Shown here: positions 34,001 to 42,956 of the stretch, one piece after another
Layout: every line of letters starts with the position of its first letter
How positions within the stretch are numbered: position 1 is the first letter of the stretch
Source of the DNA: Alphaproteobacteria bacterium
Lineage (GTDB): Bacteria > Myxococcota_A > UBA796 > CAJQPC01
Direction: 5' to 3'
Assembly (NCBI GenBank): GCA_020632795.1
Contig: JACKEV010000019.1
Span: 124,001 to 188,000, forward strand
DNA length: 64,000 nucleotides
Program-made: the position numbers and the translations under genes
Notes under the pieces: model-generated
What the model was told of the DNA's origin: nothing
The model's input: the letters and a program-made list of their open reading frames with translations, nothing else
Database searches by the model: none

Positions 34001-36097
34001 CCGTCGCTGTCGGTGGAGAGGACGTCGTCGCCGCCGTCCAGCGGGTCGGTGCCGTCGACCAGCACCTCGGTCCCGTCGCCCACGCCGCCGTTGTCGGTGT
34101 CCGTGTCCAGCGGGTCCGTGCCGTAGGTGTTGACCTCCGCGCCGTCGCCCAGGCCGTCCCCGTCGGTGTCGCTGTCCAGCGGGTCCGTCCCGTGCGTGTT
34201 CACCTCCTCCCCGTCGTCGAGGTTGTCCCCGTCGGTGTCACTGTCCAGCGGATCCGTGCCGTGCGTGTTCACCTCGGCGCCGTCGCTCAGGCCGTCCCCG
34301 TCGGTGTCGCTGTCCAGCGGATCCGTGCCGTGCGTGTTCACCTCGTTGCCGTCGATGAGGCCGTCCCCATCGGTGTCACGGACGGTCGGATCCGTTCCGT
34401 GGGTGTTCACCTCGGCGCCATCGTCCAGGCCGTCGTTGTCCGTGTCCGTGTCCAGCGGGTCGGACCCGTGGGTGTTCACCTCGTCGCCGTCGGAGAGGCC
34501 GTCCCCGTCGGTGTCGCCGTCCAGGGGATCCGTGCCCTCCGTGTTGACTTCGTCGCCGTCGGAGAGGCCGTCCCCGTCGGTGTCGTCGTCCAGCGGGTCG
34601 GTGCCGTGGGTGTTCACCTCGGCGCCGTCGTTGAGGCCGTCGTCGTCGGTGTCGCGGTCCAGCGGGTCGGTGCCCTCGGTGGTCACCTCCTGGCCGTCCG
34701 TCAGGCCGTCCCCGTCGGTGTCCGCGTCCGTCGGGTCGGTGCCGTGGGTCAGGACCTCCTCACCGTCGTCCAGGCCGTCCCCGTCGGTGTCGACGTCCAG
34801 GGGGTCGGAGCCGTAGGTCAGGACCTCCTCGCCGTCCTCCAGGCCGTCCCCGTCGGTGTCGGGGTCGTTGGGGTCAGTGCCCAGCGCCGCCTCCTCCGTG
34901 TCGGTGAGGCCGTCGCCGTCGGAGTCGACGACCACCACGTCGTCGCTGCCGTCCAGGGGGTCGGTGCCGTCGATCAGCACCTCGGTCCCGTCGCTGACGC
35001 CGCCGCCGTCGGTGTCGCTGTCGTTGGGATCCGTACCGTAGGTGTTGACCTCCTCCCCGTCGTCCAGGCCGTCGTTGTCGCTGTCGGCGTCGGTGGGGTC
35101 GGTCGCGGTGGTGTTGACCTCGTCGCCGTCATCCAGGCTGTCGCCGTCGGTGTCGGCGTCGGCGGGGTCGGTGCCCCAGGTGTTGACCTCGTCGCCGTCA
35201 TCCAGGCCGTCCCCGTCGGTGTCGACCAGCAGCGGGTCGGACCCGTGGATGAGCACCTCGTCCCCGTCGGTGAGGCCGTCCCCGTCGGTGTCGGGGTCCT
35301 GGGGGTCGCTGCCCCAGACGTTGACCTCCTCCTCGTTGGTCAGGCCGTCGGCGTCGGAGTCACCGTTGAGGACGCGGTCGGCCCAGTCCAGGCAGCTCGG
35401 CACGCTGTTGTCGCAGCCCGCGACGTCCTTGGAGAAGCGCCTTGGAGGACGCCGAGGTGCCGAAGACGAAGTACAGCTCGCTGGGGTCGCTGGCCCCGGT
35501 CGCGGCGGCCAGGTCGGCCCAGGGGACGTACCAGTCGACGAAGTAGTCCGCCGGGGTGGTGTTCAGCCCGCAGAGGTCCGTGCCGGCGTCCACGTAGCCG
35601 GCGTGGTCGGCGCTCGCGGAGTTCGACGGCGCGACGGGGGCGGTGTAGGTGGAGAGGTCGATCTCGGGGGCGTCGGTGGTGAACGCCGTGTTGCCCGAGG
35701 TGTTCTCCGAGAGGGTGATCTGGTCGTTGTTCCCGTCGACGTAGATGATGAAGTCGTACTTGACGTTGGTGCTGTCCCAGTCCGACTCGATCATCACGCC
35801 CCAGCCGAAGTTCTTCCAGCTCCGGGGGTCACCGTTGCTGCGGAAGTTCAGGGGCTCGCCGCCGATGCGCAGGCGGAACCAGATGTCGGTGCCGTCGTAG
35901 TGGTAGTACCCGGCGGGATCGCTGGCGTCGCCGACGATGTCCCACCAGGAGTTCCCGTTGACGTCCCCACATGGATCGACGAGATCTGCGCCGAAGTCCT
36001 GGACGGGATCCCAGTCGGCGTCCGCCGGCCAGGCCAGCGCAGCGCGGGGGACACAGAGGGCGAGCAGGGCAACAGGCAAGGCACGAGAGCTGGGCAT
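31000..36097 (-). CDS. Giant TSP3-repeat surface protein with MYXO-CTERM; frameshifted
   Basis: This appears to be one gene of about 1700 codons. It starts at ATG 36097 (GGAGG site) with a signal peptide (ALPVALLALCVPRAALAW) and a ~210-residue β-rich domain. Near 35437-35440 the frame shifts by one base (an apparent extra nucleotide), and the sequence continues as GCDNSVPSCLDWADRVLNG in the other frame. Then come about 55-60 thrombospondin-type-3 repeats of ~23 residues (DTDGDGLSDGDEV, with TDP), which bind calcium. The end is GGGGCGCAS, a hydrophobic helix and RRRR: a MYXO-CTERM signal. Probably an extended, calcium-stabilised surface or outer-membrane-attached protein. The shift may be a sequencing error, a true mutation or phase variation. 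The 3' end overlaps the small lipoprotein gene. Confidence 0.75.
31590..34130. repeat. 846-bp higher-order repeat in the TSP3 region
   Basis: The stretch following 32405 recurs almost unchanged at 33251 and again, more diverged, at 34097, a period of exactly 846 bp or 282 codons (about 12 TSP3 units). Each unit contains one GGVxDGTEVLVDGTDPLDG block followed by DSDEAALGTDPNDPD. This shows block duplication on top of the 23-residue repeat. Confidence 0.75.
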
Positions 36098-36284
36098 AGA
36101 CGCCTCCATTCACGGCAGGGTCGTCCTGCTGCCGCGCGAGGGAATCCCCGGTGTCGGCGGGTCACGAGGTGCTCTCAGTCTGACGCATCGCGCGATGTGA
36201 GACACTTTCTACTGAGATGACACCTCTCATCCACCCCTTGGAAGCCGCTGACACGGCCCCTCCACGCACACCTCTGGAGAACCC

Positions 36285-36590
36285 ATGCGTCACACCGCCC
36301 GGCTCATCGCCCTCATCGCTGGCCTCACCACCCTGATCGCCTGCGGCTGCGAGGTCGACGGCGTCCACTACAACAACGGCGAGACCGTCCCCTCGGGGGA
36401 CTGCAACACCTGCGTCTGCGAGGACGGCGGGGTGTCCTGCACCACGATGGGCTGCCCGACCACCTGCACCGACGCCGACGGCGGCACCCGCACCGAGGGG
36501 GAGACCTGGGAGCAGAACTGCAACAGCTGCACCTGCGAGGCGGACGGCTCGCTGACCTGCACCTCGGTGGCCTGCGACACGGCGATCTGA
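36285..36590 (+). CDS. Lipoprotein with two VWC/pacifastin-like Cys-rich domains
   Basis: 101 aa. The N-terminal lipobox is TTLIACGC (Cys near residue 20). Two similar Cys-rich units follow, each with CN-x-C-x-C, two or three residues, G, C-T, three residues, C. They are about residues 22-56 (CNTCVCEDGGVSCTTMGC) and 60-98 (CNSCTCEADGSLTCTSVAC). This is the spacing of von Willebrand factor C or pacifastin-type inhibitor domains, which are mostly known from animals. A GGAG site precedes the ATG. The role may be protease inhibition or adhesion at the cell surface; this is inferred from spacing only. Confidence 0.65.
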   Translation: MRHTARLIALIAGLTTLIACGCEVDGVHYNNGETVPSGDCNTCVCEDGGVSCTTMGCPTTCTDADGGTRTEGETWEQNCNSCTCEADGSLTCTSVACDTAI

Positions 36591-36612
36591 CCGTCGAGGG
36601 CGGACCTGCGCG

Positions 36613-38184
36613 CTACAGGTTCCCCCCCAGGAACAGATAGACCACCCCGGCGTTCATCGCCGCCGCGTTGCTCTCCGGCGCGGAGACCAGCAGGTCGCCG
36701 AAGCCGTCCCCGTTGACGTCCCCGGCCGAGCCCAGCGCCTCTCCGAAGCTGTGCGCGCCGGACCAGGTCAGCGTGACGTCGAGGTCGGCGGCCTGCTGGA
36801 CGCCAGTGAGCGGCCCCAGCGCCACGAAGCCCGGCCCGGCGGTGACCCGCTCCGCGTCGGGCAACGCCAGGACCACGTCCCCCCACCCGTCGCCGTTGAG
36901 GTCCCCGGCGTCCGCGATGGCCGTGCCCAGCCGGTTCATGGGCATCTCCCCGAGGATCTGCGCGGTGGCCAGCTCGGCCACCCCTCCGCTGACCACCGGC
37001 CCCGGCACCAGGTAGACCACCCCCTGCCGCGACTGCGCCCCCGACGCCCCGACCAGCAGGTCGCTGTGCCCGTCGCCGTCGTGGTCTGCCAGCCCCACGA
37101 TGCTCCAGCCCAGCCCGTCGCCGGCCGCCTCGCCCTGGATGTGGGCGTCGCCCTCACCGACCGGCGCGGTCTGCGTCACCGGGCCCAGGTGGACGTGGAC
37201 GTCCCCGCCCACCCCCGCGTTCGGCGCGCCGATGACGAGATCCGCGAGCCCATCCCCGTCCAGATCCCGGTGCGCGGCCAGCCCTCGCCCGGCGTGACTG
37301 TACGCGCCCCCCGGCCGGAGCATCACCGCGGCGTCCATCACGCTGCCGCCGCCGTCGGTCCCAGGGGAGAGCACCAGCACGGCGTCCTCCACGACCCGGC
37401 CGTTGACCACCGCCATCACCAGCTCGGCGACGCCGTCCCCGTCCAGGTCCCCGGCCACCGCCGGGCCCTGCTCCTCCGAGCCCTCCAGCTCGGTGTACAC
37501 CACGTCCGCGTCCGCCGCGTCCACGTCGGCGGTCAGCGGCCCGAACCACACGTACAGGCTGCCGAAGTCGACGCTCTCGGTCGCGGTCAGGGCCAGGTCG
37601 AGCTGCCCGTCGCCGTTGAAGTCCGCGATCGCGCTGCGGTCGCCCAGGAAGGACCGCACCCGGCAGTCCGCGCAGTCCACCCGCAGCGCCGCGATCTCGT
37701 CCAGCGCGCCGCCCCGGGTCACCGGCCCGGCCACCACCCAGGCCCGCCCCGGCCCCGACAGGCTGGAGGGGTTCCCCGCTCCGGTGATGAGCAGGTCATC
37801 GACCCCATCCCCGGTGAGGTCCCCGACCCCCACCGTGCTGCCCGCCTGCTGCGCCGCGTCGGTGCCCAGGAAGGTGTAGGCCGCGCCGCCCGCGTCCCAG
37901 GTCCGACAGAGCAGCTCGCCGTCGACGCAGTCGTTGTCCACCCCGTCGCCGCAGACCTCGGTCGCGTCGGGGCTCCGGCCGGCGTCGCCGTCGTCGCAGT
38001 CCAGGTGGTTGTCCGCGTAGCGCGGGCCGGGCTGCGCGCAGGCGAGCCGGGCCCGCTGCTCGATCCCGAAGCCGTCGCCGTCCTCGTCCGGGTACCAGAC
38101 GGTGGGCTCGCAGTCCGCGGAGTCGACGGGGGGCGCGTCCTTGCCGCAGCCCATCAGCGGCAGGAGGAGCAGGAGCGGGCGCAT
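36613..38184 (-). CDS. FG-GAP repeat lipoprotein with one MopE-type motif
   Basis: 523 aa. Lipobox PLMGCGKD (Cys near residue 13). Residues ~25-95 carry one MopE-like metal-binding unit (WYPDEDGDGFG, then DCDDGD and CGDGVDNDCVDG). From ~100 onward about six FG-GAP repeats (GDLTGDGVDDLLI, GDVNGDGFGDLLV) should fold as a calcium-binding β-propeller, as in integrin α. A good GGAGG site precedes the ATG. It is the last of three minus-strand genes starting at 41954, and paralogous to the gene before it. Probably a surface-exposed binding protein; ligand unknown. Confidence 0.8.
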   Translation of the reverse strand: MRPLLLLLPLMGCGKDAPPVDSADCEPTVWYPDEDGDGFGIEQRARLACAQPGPRYADNHLDCDDGDAGRSPDATEVCGDGVDNDCVDGELLCRTWDAGGAAYTFLGTDAAQQAGSTVGVGDLTGDGVDDLLITGAGNPSSLSGPGRAWVVAGPVTRGGALDEIAALRVDCADCRVRSFLGDRSAIADFNGDGQLDLALTATESVDFGSLYVWFGPLTADVDAADADVVYTELEGSEEQGPAVAGDLDGDGVAELVMAVVNGRVVEDAVLVLSPGTDGGGSVMDAAVMLRPGGAYSHAGRGLAAHRDLDGDGLADLVIGAPNAGVGGDVHVHLGPVTQTAPVGEGDAHIQGEAAGDGLGWSIVGLADHDGDGHSDLLVGASGAQSRQGVVYLVPGPVVSGGVAELATAQILGEMPMNRLGTAIADAGDLNGDGWGDVVLALPDAERVTAGPGFVALGPLTGVQQAADLDVTLTWSGAHSFGEALGSAGDVNGDGFGDLLVSAPESNAAAMNAGVVYLFLGGNL

Positions 38185-38223
38185 CAGGCCTCCGGGTGGG
38201 GCCCCTCAGCTTAACCGCTGCCC

Positions 38224-40479
38224 CTACTGGCCCGCCCCCGCGAGGACGAACACCGCCCCCGCCTCCGTCGCGGCCCCGTCGTCCAGGACCGCGGAGAGCA
38301 GCAGCTCGCTGTAGCCGTCGTCGTCGAGGTCTCCGGCGAGGCTCATGGCCGCGCCCAGGCCGTCGGTGCCGCTCGGGCTGACCGTCTGGTCCGCGTCGCC
38401 TGCCCGCAGCGCGCCGCTCAAGGGCCCGAAGAACACGTAGGCCGCCCCGGTCCGGTAGTTGATGGACGCGCTCAGCCCCAGGGCGACGTCCGGGTCGCCG
38501 TCGCCGTTCATGTCCCCGGCGTCGGCGATGACCTCGCCCAGGCAGTCCGAGCTGCGGGCGCCGGTGATCTGCGCAGGCGACGCCGCACTGACGTCCCCGC
38601 TGCGGATCGGTCCGGGCACCAGGTAGACCGTGCCGGCGCGGGACAGCGCCCCCGAGGCGCCGATGAGCAGGTCGGCGTAGCCGTCGCCGTCGTGGTCGGG
38701 CTGCGCCGACACGCGCACCCCCAGGTCATCCCCGGTGACCGCGCCCGTCAGGATCGCGTCGGCCTGCCCCAGGGCGCCCGACGCGTCGATCGGTCCGCTG
38801 AACACGTACACCTTGCCGCTGCTGCCCGCGTCCGGGGCGCCCACGGCCAGATCCCCGACGCCGTCGCCGTCCAGGTCCATGCCCGCGGCGAGCCCGGCGC
38901 CCGCCTCGGCCACGCCGGCCGCCCCGCTCAGGGTCACTGCAGCGTCGGACACCGAGCCGCTGGCGGCCGTCCCATCCACGACGTGGATGGCGTTGCCCGC
39001 CGAGGCGTCCACCACCGCGAACACAAGCTCCGCGACGCCGTCGTCATCGACATCTCCGGCGACCGCCGGGCCCACCGCGCCGTCCCCCTGGATGCCGGTG
39101 AGCAGCACGTCGGCGTCGTAGGCGTCCAGGTCGGCGCCCAGCGGCCCGTAGAACAGGAAGGCGGTGCCGCGGTCGCCGTCGTCATAGCGGTCGTCATGGG
39201 CGGTCACCGCGAGGTCGACCTGCCCGTCGCCGTTGAAGTCCCCGACGGCGCTGCGCTCCCCGAAGAAGGACCGCAGGTCGCAGGAGCCGCAGTCCAGGGT
39301 CACCGCGGCGACGGTGTCCAGCGCGCCGTCCGCCGACAGCGGCCCGGCGATGACCCAGGCCACGCCCGGCTCGGTGGTGTTGAGGTTGCTCTCCTCGGCG
39401 GTGATGACCAGGTCCACCACGCCGTCCCCGGTGAGGTCGCCCACCCCCAGGGTGGTGCCGGCCCGCTGGCTCTCCTCGACGCCGGTGAAGGCCCGGACCG
39501 CGTCCGCCTCGGTCAGGCTGCCCGTGACGCAGACGCTGTCGTCGTCGTCGCAGTCGTTGTCGACCCCGTCGCCGCAGACCTCGGCCACGCCGGGGCCGAT
39601 GTCGACCGCGTCGTCGGCGCAGTCCCCGCCGCGCAGCACCGCGTCCTCCGACGGCGCGCCGCAGGACACCAGGACGCTGTCGTCCCCTCCGAAGCCGTCC
39701 CCGTCCGCGTCCACGTACCAGCTCCGCTCCGTGAACGCGTCGGGGTCGGTGTCGTCGCAGTCATCGCCATCCTGGACGTCGCCCGTCCGCCCGTCGCAGG
39801 CCTCGTAGGCTGTCGCCCCGTCCCCGTGGCCGTCCCCGTCCGCGTCCACATAGAAGGTGCGCAGGTCGACGGCGTCCTCGTCCACCGCGTCGTCGCAGTC
39901 GTTGTCCACGTCGTCGCACAGCTCGTCGGCACCAGGGGTGCGGTCGAGGTCGCTGTCGTCGCAGTCCCCGCCCTCGGCGACGTAGCCGGCCGGCCGCTCG
40001 CAGGCGCTGAGGGAGGTCTCCCCGCCCACGCCGTCGCGGTCGTTGTCGTAGTACCAGAGCGTCGCGTCGACCGCGCCCCCGTCGTCGACCCCGCCGAGGC
40101 AGTCGTTGTCGATCCGGTCTCCACAGACCTCGGCCTCGCCCGGGTTGCGGTAGGGGTTGAGATCGTCGCAGTCCCCGGCGTTGGAGGCGTAGCCGGGCCC
40201 CGGGTTGTCACAGGACGCGACCGCGCGGTCCGAGACCGCGATGCCGTAGCCGTCACCGTCCTCGTCGGGGTACCAGCGCGTCGCGCCGACCTCCGGGTCG
40301 CCGTCGTCGCAGTCGTCGCCCTCGGCCACGTAGCCCTCGGGGCGCAGGCAGGCGGCCAGCTCGGAGGCCGGGTCGCCGTAGCCGTCGTCGTCGGCGTCGG
40401 CGTACCAGGTGGCCTCACAGGGGAACTGCACGTCGATGGTGCCGCAGCCGGCCAGCATCATCCAGATCACGGTCCGCAT
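38224..40479 (-). CDS. FG-GAP repeat lipoprotein with multiple MopE-type motifs
   Basis: 751 aa. A short hydrophobic N-terminus ends in the lipobox MMLAGCGT. Residues ~20-330 contain about six MopE-like units (WYPDEDGDGYG, DCDDxDP, VCGDxxDNDC), a putative copper- or calcium-binding array rich in Asp and Cys. Residues ~340-750 are FG-GAP propeller repeats closely similar to the downstream paralog. The start codon shares one base with the stop of the upstream gene (TGATG), showing translational coupling. Probably surface-exposed. Confidence 0.8.
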   Translation of the reverse strand: MRTVIWMMLAGCGTIDVQFPCEATWYADADDDGYGDPASELAACLRPEGYVAEGDDCDDGDPEVGATRWYPDEDGDGYGIAVSDRAVASCDNPGPGYASNAGDCDDLNPYRNPGEAEVCGDRIDNDCLGGVDDGGAVDATLWYYDNDRDGVGGETSLSACERPAGYVAEGGDCDDSDLDRTPGADELCDDVDNDCDDAVDEDAVDLRTFYVDADGDGHGDGATAYEACDGRTGDVQDGDDCDDTDPDAFTERSWYVDADGDGFGGDDSVLVSCGAPSEDAVLRGGDCADDAVDIGPGVAEVCGDGVDNDCDDDDSVCVTGSLTEADAVRAFTGVEESQRAGTTLGVGDLTGDGVVDLVITAEESNLNTTEPGVAWVIAGPLSADGALDTVAAVTLDCGSCDLRSFFGERSAVGDFNGDGQVDLAVTAHDDRYDDGDRGTAFLFYGPLGADLDAYDADVLLTGIQGDGAVGPAVAGDVDDDGVAELVFAVVDASAGNAIHVVDGTAASGSVSDAAVTLSGAAGVAEAGAGLAAGMDLDGDGVGDLAVGAPDAGSSGKVYVFSGPIDASGALGQADAILTGAVTGDDLGVRVSAQPDHDGDGYADLLIGASGALSRAGTVYLVPGPIRSGDVSAASPAQITGARSSDCLGEVIADAGDMNGDGDPDVALGLSASINYRTGAAYVFFGPLSGALRAGDADQTVSPSGTDGLGAAMSLAGDLDDDGYSELLLSAVLDDGAATEAGAVFVLAGAGQ

Positions 40480-41954
40480 CAGAACACCCTCACGGAGATC
40501 TCAAGGGCCACGTCGGCGCTGACCCGGGGCATGGCCTCGTGGCTGCTCTGGTCGTCGTGCAGCATCACCTGCGTGAAATCGATGGGGGCGCGGCCCACCA
40601 GGTTCACCGCGAAGCGCTCGGTGAGCTGCCCGCTCACCCCGACCTCCGGCCCCACGAAGGGGATCCAGGCGGCGCCGGGATCACCCTGCTCGAACCGGCG
40701 CGAGGTCACCCCGCCCAGCACCCCCAGCCGGGGAGAGACCCGCAGGCTCGTGTCGAACCAAAGCCCCGCGCCCACGGCGCGGTCGCTCACCCGGTAGAGG
40801 TCGTGGAAGCGACCCCCCAGGTCGTAGCGGCCGAACACCCCCGCCGACACCAGCATCGGGAAGCGCCACCCCGCCGACACCCAGCCCCCCCCCGAGCGGC
40901 TGAGGGCGTTGTTGAGGTGCACGCCCGGCCCCACCGCCACCCACAGGTGGGGGTCCTTGCGGAAGGGCAGCGGCGCGTCATCGACCAGCTCGCGCTCGAC
41001 CAGCACCTCACCCCACTCCCGCAGGGCCATGTCCGACCCGACCTCGGCCACCCCGTCCCCCCACGGCGCCGAGGGCCCCATCGCCGGAGCGGCCTCGTCC
41101 GGGCCCAGCAGGCGCAGGTAGCCGCCCTGGACGTAGGGGTTGCCCTGGACGGTCGAGGCGTTCGTCGGCGCGCCGATGGCGGCCCAGCTCCGCTCCAGCC
41201 AGCTCCCCGACGCGGTGTCGAAGCGCCCCGTGGCCCAGGCGTCCACGGTGTAGGCCACCCCCTGGGCCCCCAGGACGGGGTTGCCCCCGTACAGGTAGAC
41301 GCGCCCGCCGTCCCCCAGCGCGACGGTGCCGCGCCCCTCGCTCTCCACGACCAGGGTGGATTCGCCCTCCCAGCGCGGCGTATGCGCCATCCGCGCGGTG
41401 GACACCGAGGCCATGTCGTAGGGGGAGCTGACGACCAGCCAGTCCCGCGCCGTCCACGGGCTGTCGGAGACCTCCGGCGGCGTCAGCTCCAGGCCGGCCA
41501 GCGCGCGGCGGAACATCAGGCGGAGCATCTCGTGCTGCCCGGCCCAGGCCGCGTCCCGCTTGGAGAAGCCCTCCAGGTCCACCCCCAGCAGGCGCCCGTC
41601 GCGCCCCAGGCGGACCTGGAGGTAGGCGTCCTGGAGCAGGCGCTCGTACTCGGTGAGCACGGCCGCGAGGTCCCCCTCTCCCTCGACGCTCTGGGACGCC
41701 AGCAGCTCCAGGTCGTCCAGGTCGCAGCGCAGCCTCCAGGCGTCCTCGGTGGCCGAGACGACCCCGCAGGTCGTCACGAAGCGCAGGCGGGTGTAGCTCA
41801 CCCGGACCTGGTTGTTGGGCAGCCGGTACCACCACTCGATGGGCACCCCCAGGGTGCTCTCGACATAGAAGCGCCGGCGCTCATCCTCCGGCCAGGCCCA
41901 GGTGGGGTCGGCCGCGTGGGCGTCGCTCAGGGCGAGCGCGAGTGCGATCAACAA
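40479..41954 (-). CDS. Secreted/outer-membrane hypothetical protein
   Basis: 491 aa. The best start is a TTG at 41954 with GGAGGG upstream, leading straight into a signal peptide (LLIALALALSDAHA). The mature protein is β-rich, with alternating hydrophobic strands and aromatic residues in its C-terminal half (about 330-490), and it ends ALEISVRVF with a terminal Phe, as outer-membrane barrels do. The N-terminal half is soluble and unrecognised. It is the first gene of the minus-strand set with the two FG-GAP lipoproteins and may be their outer-membrane partner. It is divergent from another outer-membrane-like gene across 128 bp. Confidence 0.6.
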   Translation of the reverse strand: MLIALALALSDAHAADPTWAWPEDERRRFYVESTLGVPIEWWYRLPNNQVRVSYTRLRFVTTCGVVSATEDAWRLRCDLDDLELLASQSVEGEGDLAAVLTEYERLLQDAYLQVRLGRDGRLLGVDLEGFSKRDAAWAGQHEMLRLMFRRALAGLELTPPEVSDSPWTARDWLVVSSPYDMASVSTARMAHTPRWEGESTLVVESEGRGTVALGDGGRVYLYGGNPVLGAQGVAYTVDAWATGRFDTASGSWLERSWAAIGAPTNASTVQGNPYVQGGYLRLLGPDEAAPAMGPSAPWGDGVAEVGSDMALREWGEVLVERELVDDAPLPFRKDPHLWVAVGPGVHLNNALSRSGGGWVSAGWRFPMLVSAGVFGRYDLGGRFHDLYRVSDRAVGAGLWFDTSLRVSPRLGVLGGVTSRRFEQGDPGAAWIPFVGPEVGVSGQLTERFAVNLVGRAPIDFTQVMLHDDQSSHEAMPRVSADVALEISVRVF

Positions 41955-42082
41955 GTCTGCTTCCCTCCTCTCGCTTGAAGACCTCCGTGGCCAGAGAGGC
42001 CACACGGGCCTCCTTCCCCAAACGGCCTTTGAGAGGTACCCTGCCTCCGGCCCACGTCACCCTCCGCGTAAGGAGTCCCCCG

Positions 42083-42916
42083 ATGCTGCTGCTCTCCCTC
42101 ATCACCGCCGCCTCCGCTGGAGGCTGGACCCAGCCCCAGGGCGACGTGTACGCCAAGGCCTGGGTCCGCTCCCTCGTGGGCGCCAACGCCTTCCTGGCCG
42201 ACGGCGCCATCGAAGAGCTGCCCGACGGCTACGTGGACGAGTCGCTGAACCTCTACGCCGAGGGCGGGCTGACCGACAAGTGGACCCTGCTGGGCTTCGC
42301 GACCCCGGTGGGCTACGCGTCCGCCACGGAGAGCACCGTCTACGTGGGCAACATCGCGCTGGGCGTGCGCCGCGCGCTGCTCACCGGCGCGTTCAACCTG
42401 GCCGCTGAGGTGCGGGTCGGCGGGGCCCCCGGCGTAGGCGAGACCTCCGTGGCCGACGGCACCACCGACGCGGGGATCGCCTACGTGATGATCCCCACGG
42501 TGCGGACCTTCCGGACGGACGCCGAGCTGCAGGCCGGCGTGGGCTTCGGCCAGGGGCGCGGCTGGTTCCAGGCCAGCGCGGGGGCCGCGTGGCACTCCCG
42601 CAGCACCATCGACCCCGCGATCCTGGGCCAGCTCAAGGGCGGCTGGACCTTCAAGCGGGGCCTCCAGCCCTCCCTGCAGATCGACGTGTGGATGCCGGTG
42701 GGGGCCGTCGATGCGGTCAACGTGCTGGGCGCGGGGCAGACCCGGTACGTGGGCATCACCCCGGAGCTGTCGTGGTGGTGGTCGGAGCACTGGTCCGTCA
42801 ACGCCTCCTTTGGGAGCGCCCTCATGGCCCAGTCCAACGCCGCCGCCCCGGCGGTGACCGCGGGGGTGGCGTGGCGCGGGCACCCTCGGGCCGAGGCGGG
42901 TGGTGAAGCGCCCTGA
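42083..42916 (+). CDS. Outer-membrane β-barrel-like protein
   Basis: 277 aa. The ATG at 42083 has AAGGAG and begins a signal peptide (MLLLSLITAASAGG). The rest alternates short amphipathic strands with turns, and has Trp/Tyr girdle residues (WSEHWSVNASFGSALM), typical of small porin-like barrels. The upstream frame extension before 42083 is discarded because it lacks a ribosome-binding site and a signal. The first mature residues (WTQPQGDVYAKAW) recall the transporter/phenol-degradation-type barrels. Substrate unknown. Confidence 0.65.
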   Translation: MLLLSLITAASAGGWTQPQGDVYAKAWVRSLVGANAFLADGAIEELPDGYVDESLNLYAEGGLTDKWTLLGFATPVGYASATESTVYVGNIALGVRRALLTGAFNLAAEVRVGGAPGVGETSVADGTTDAGIAYVMIPTVRTFRTDAELQAGVGFGQGRGWFQASAGAAWHSRSTIDPAILGQLKGGWTFKRGLQPSLQIDVWMPVGAVDAVNVLGAGQTRYVGITPELSWWWSEHWSVNASFGSALMAQSNAAAPAVTAGVAWRGHPRAEAGGEAP

Positions 42917-42956
42917 GGCGGGCTAACCTGCGGGGGACCTCACCTGGAGTGCGCTG

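Noticed and set aside
31000..35400. CRISPR-like periodicity of the TSP3 DNA repeats
   Set aside because: The ~69-70 bp periodicity follows codons of the protein repeat. There are no unique spacers and no cas genes in the window.
31270..35682. 1470-codon open frame on the plus strand across the TSP3 region
   Set aside because: It is the antisense of Asp/Gly-rich repeats in GC-rich DNA, giving a monotonous Val/Gly/Ala product without start signals. The minus strand encodes clear TSP3 repeats and a MYXO-CTERM end.
36751..40797. Long plus-strand frames opposite the FG-GAP lipoproteins
   Set aside because: Asp-rich repeats read in antisense give Val/Gly/Pro-rich frames; no start or domain support.
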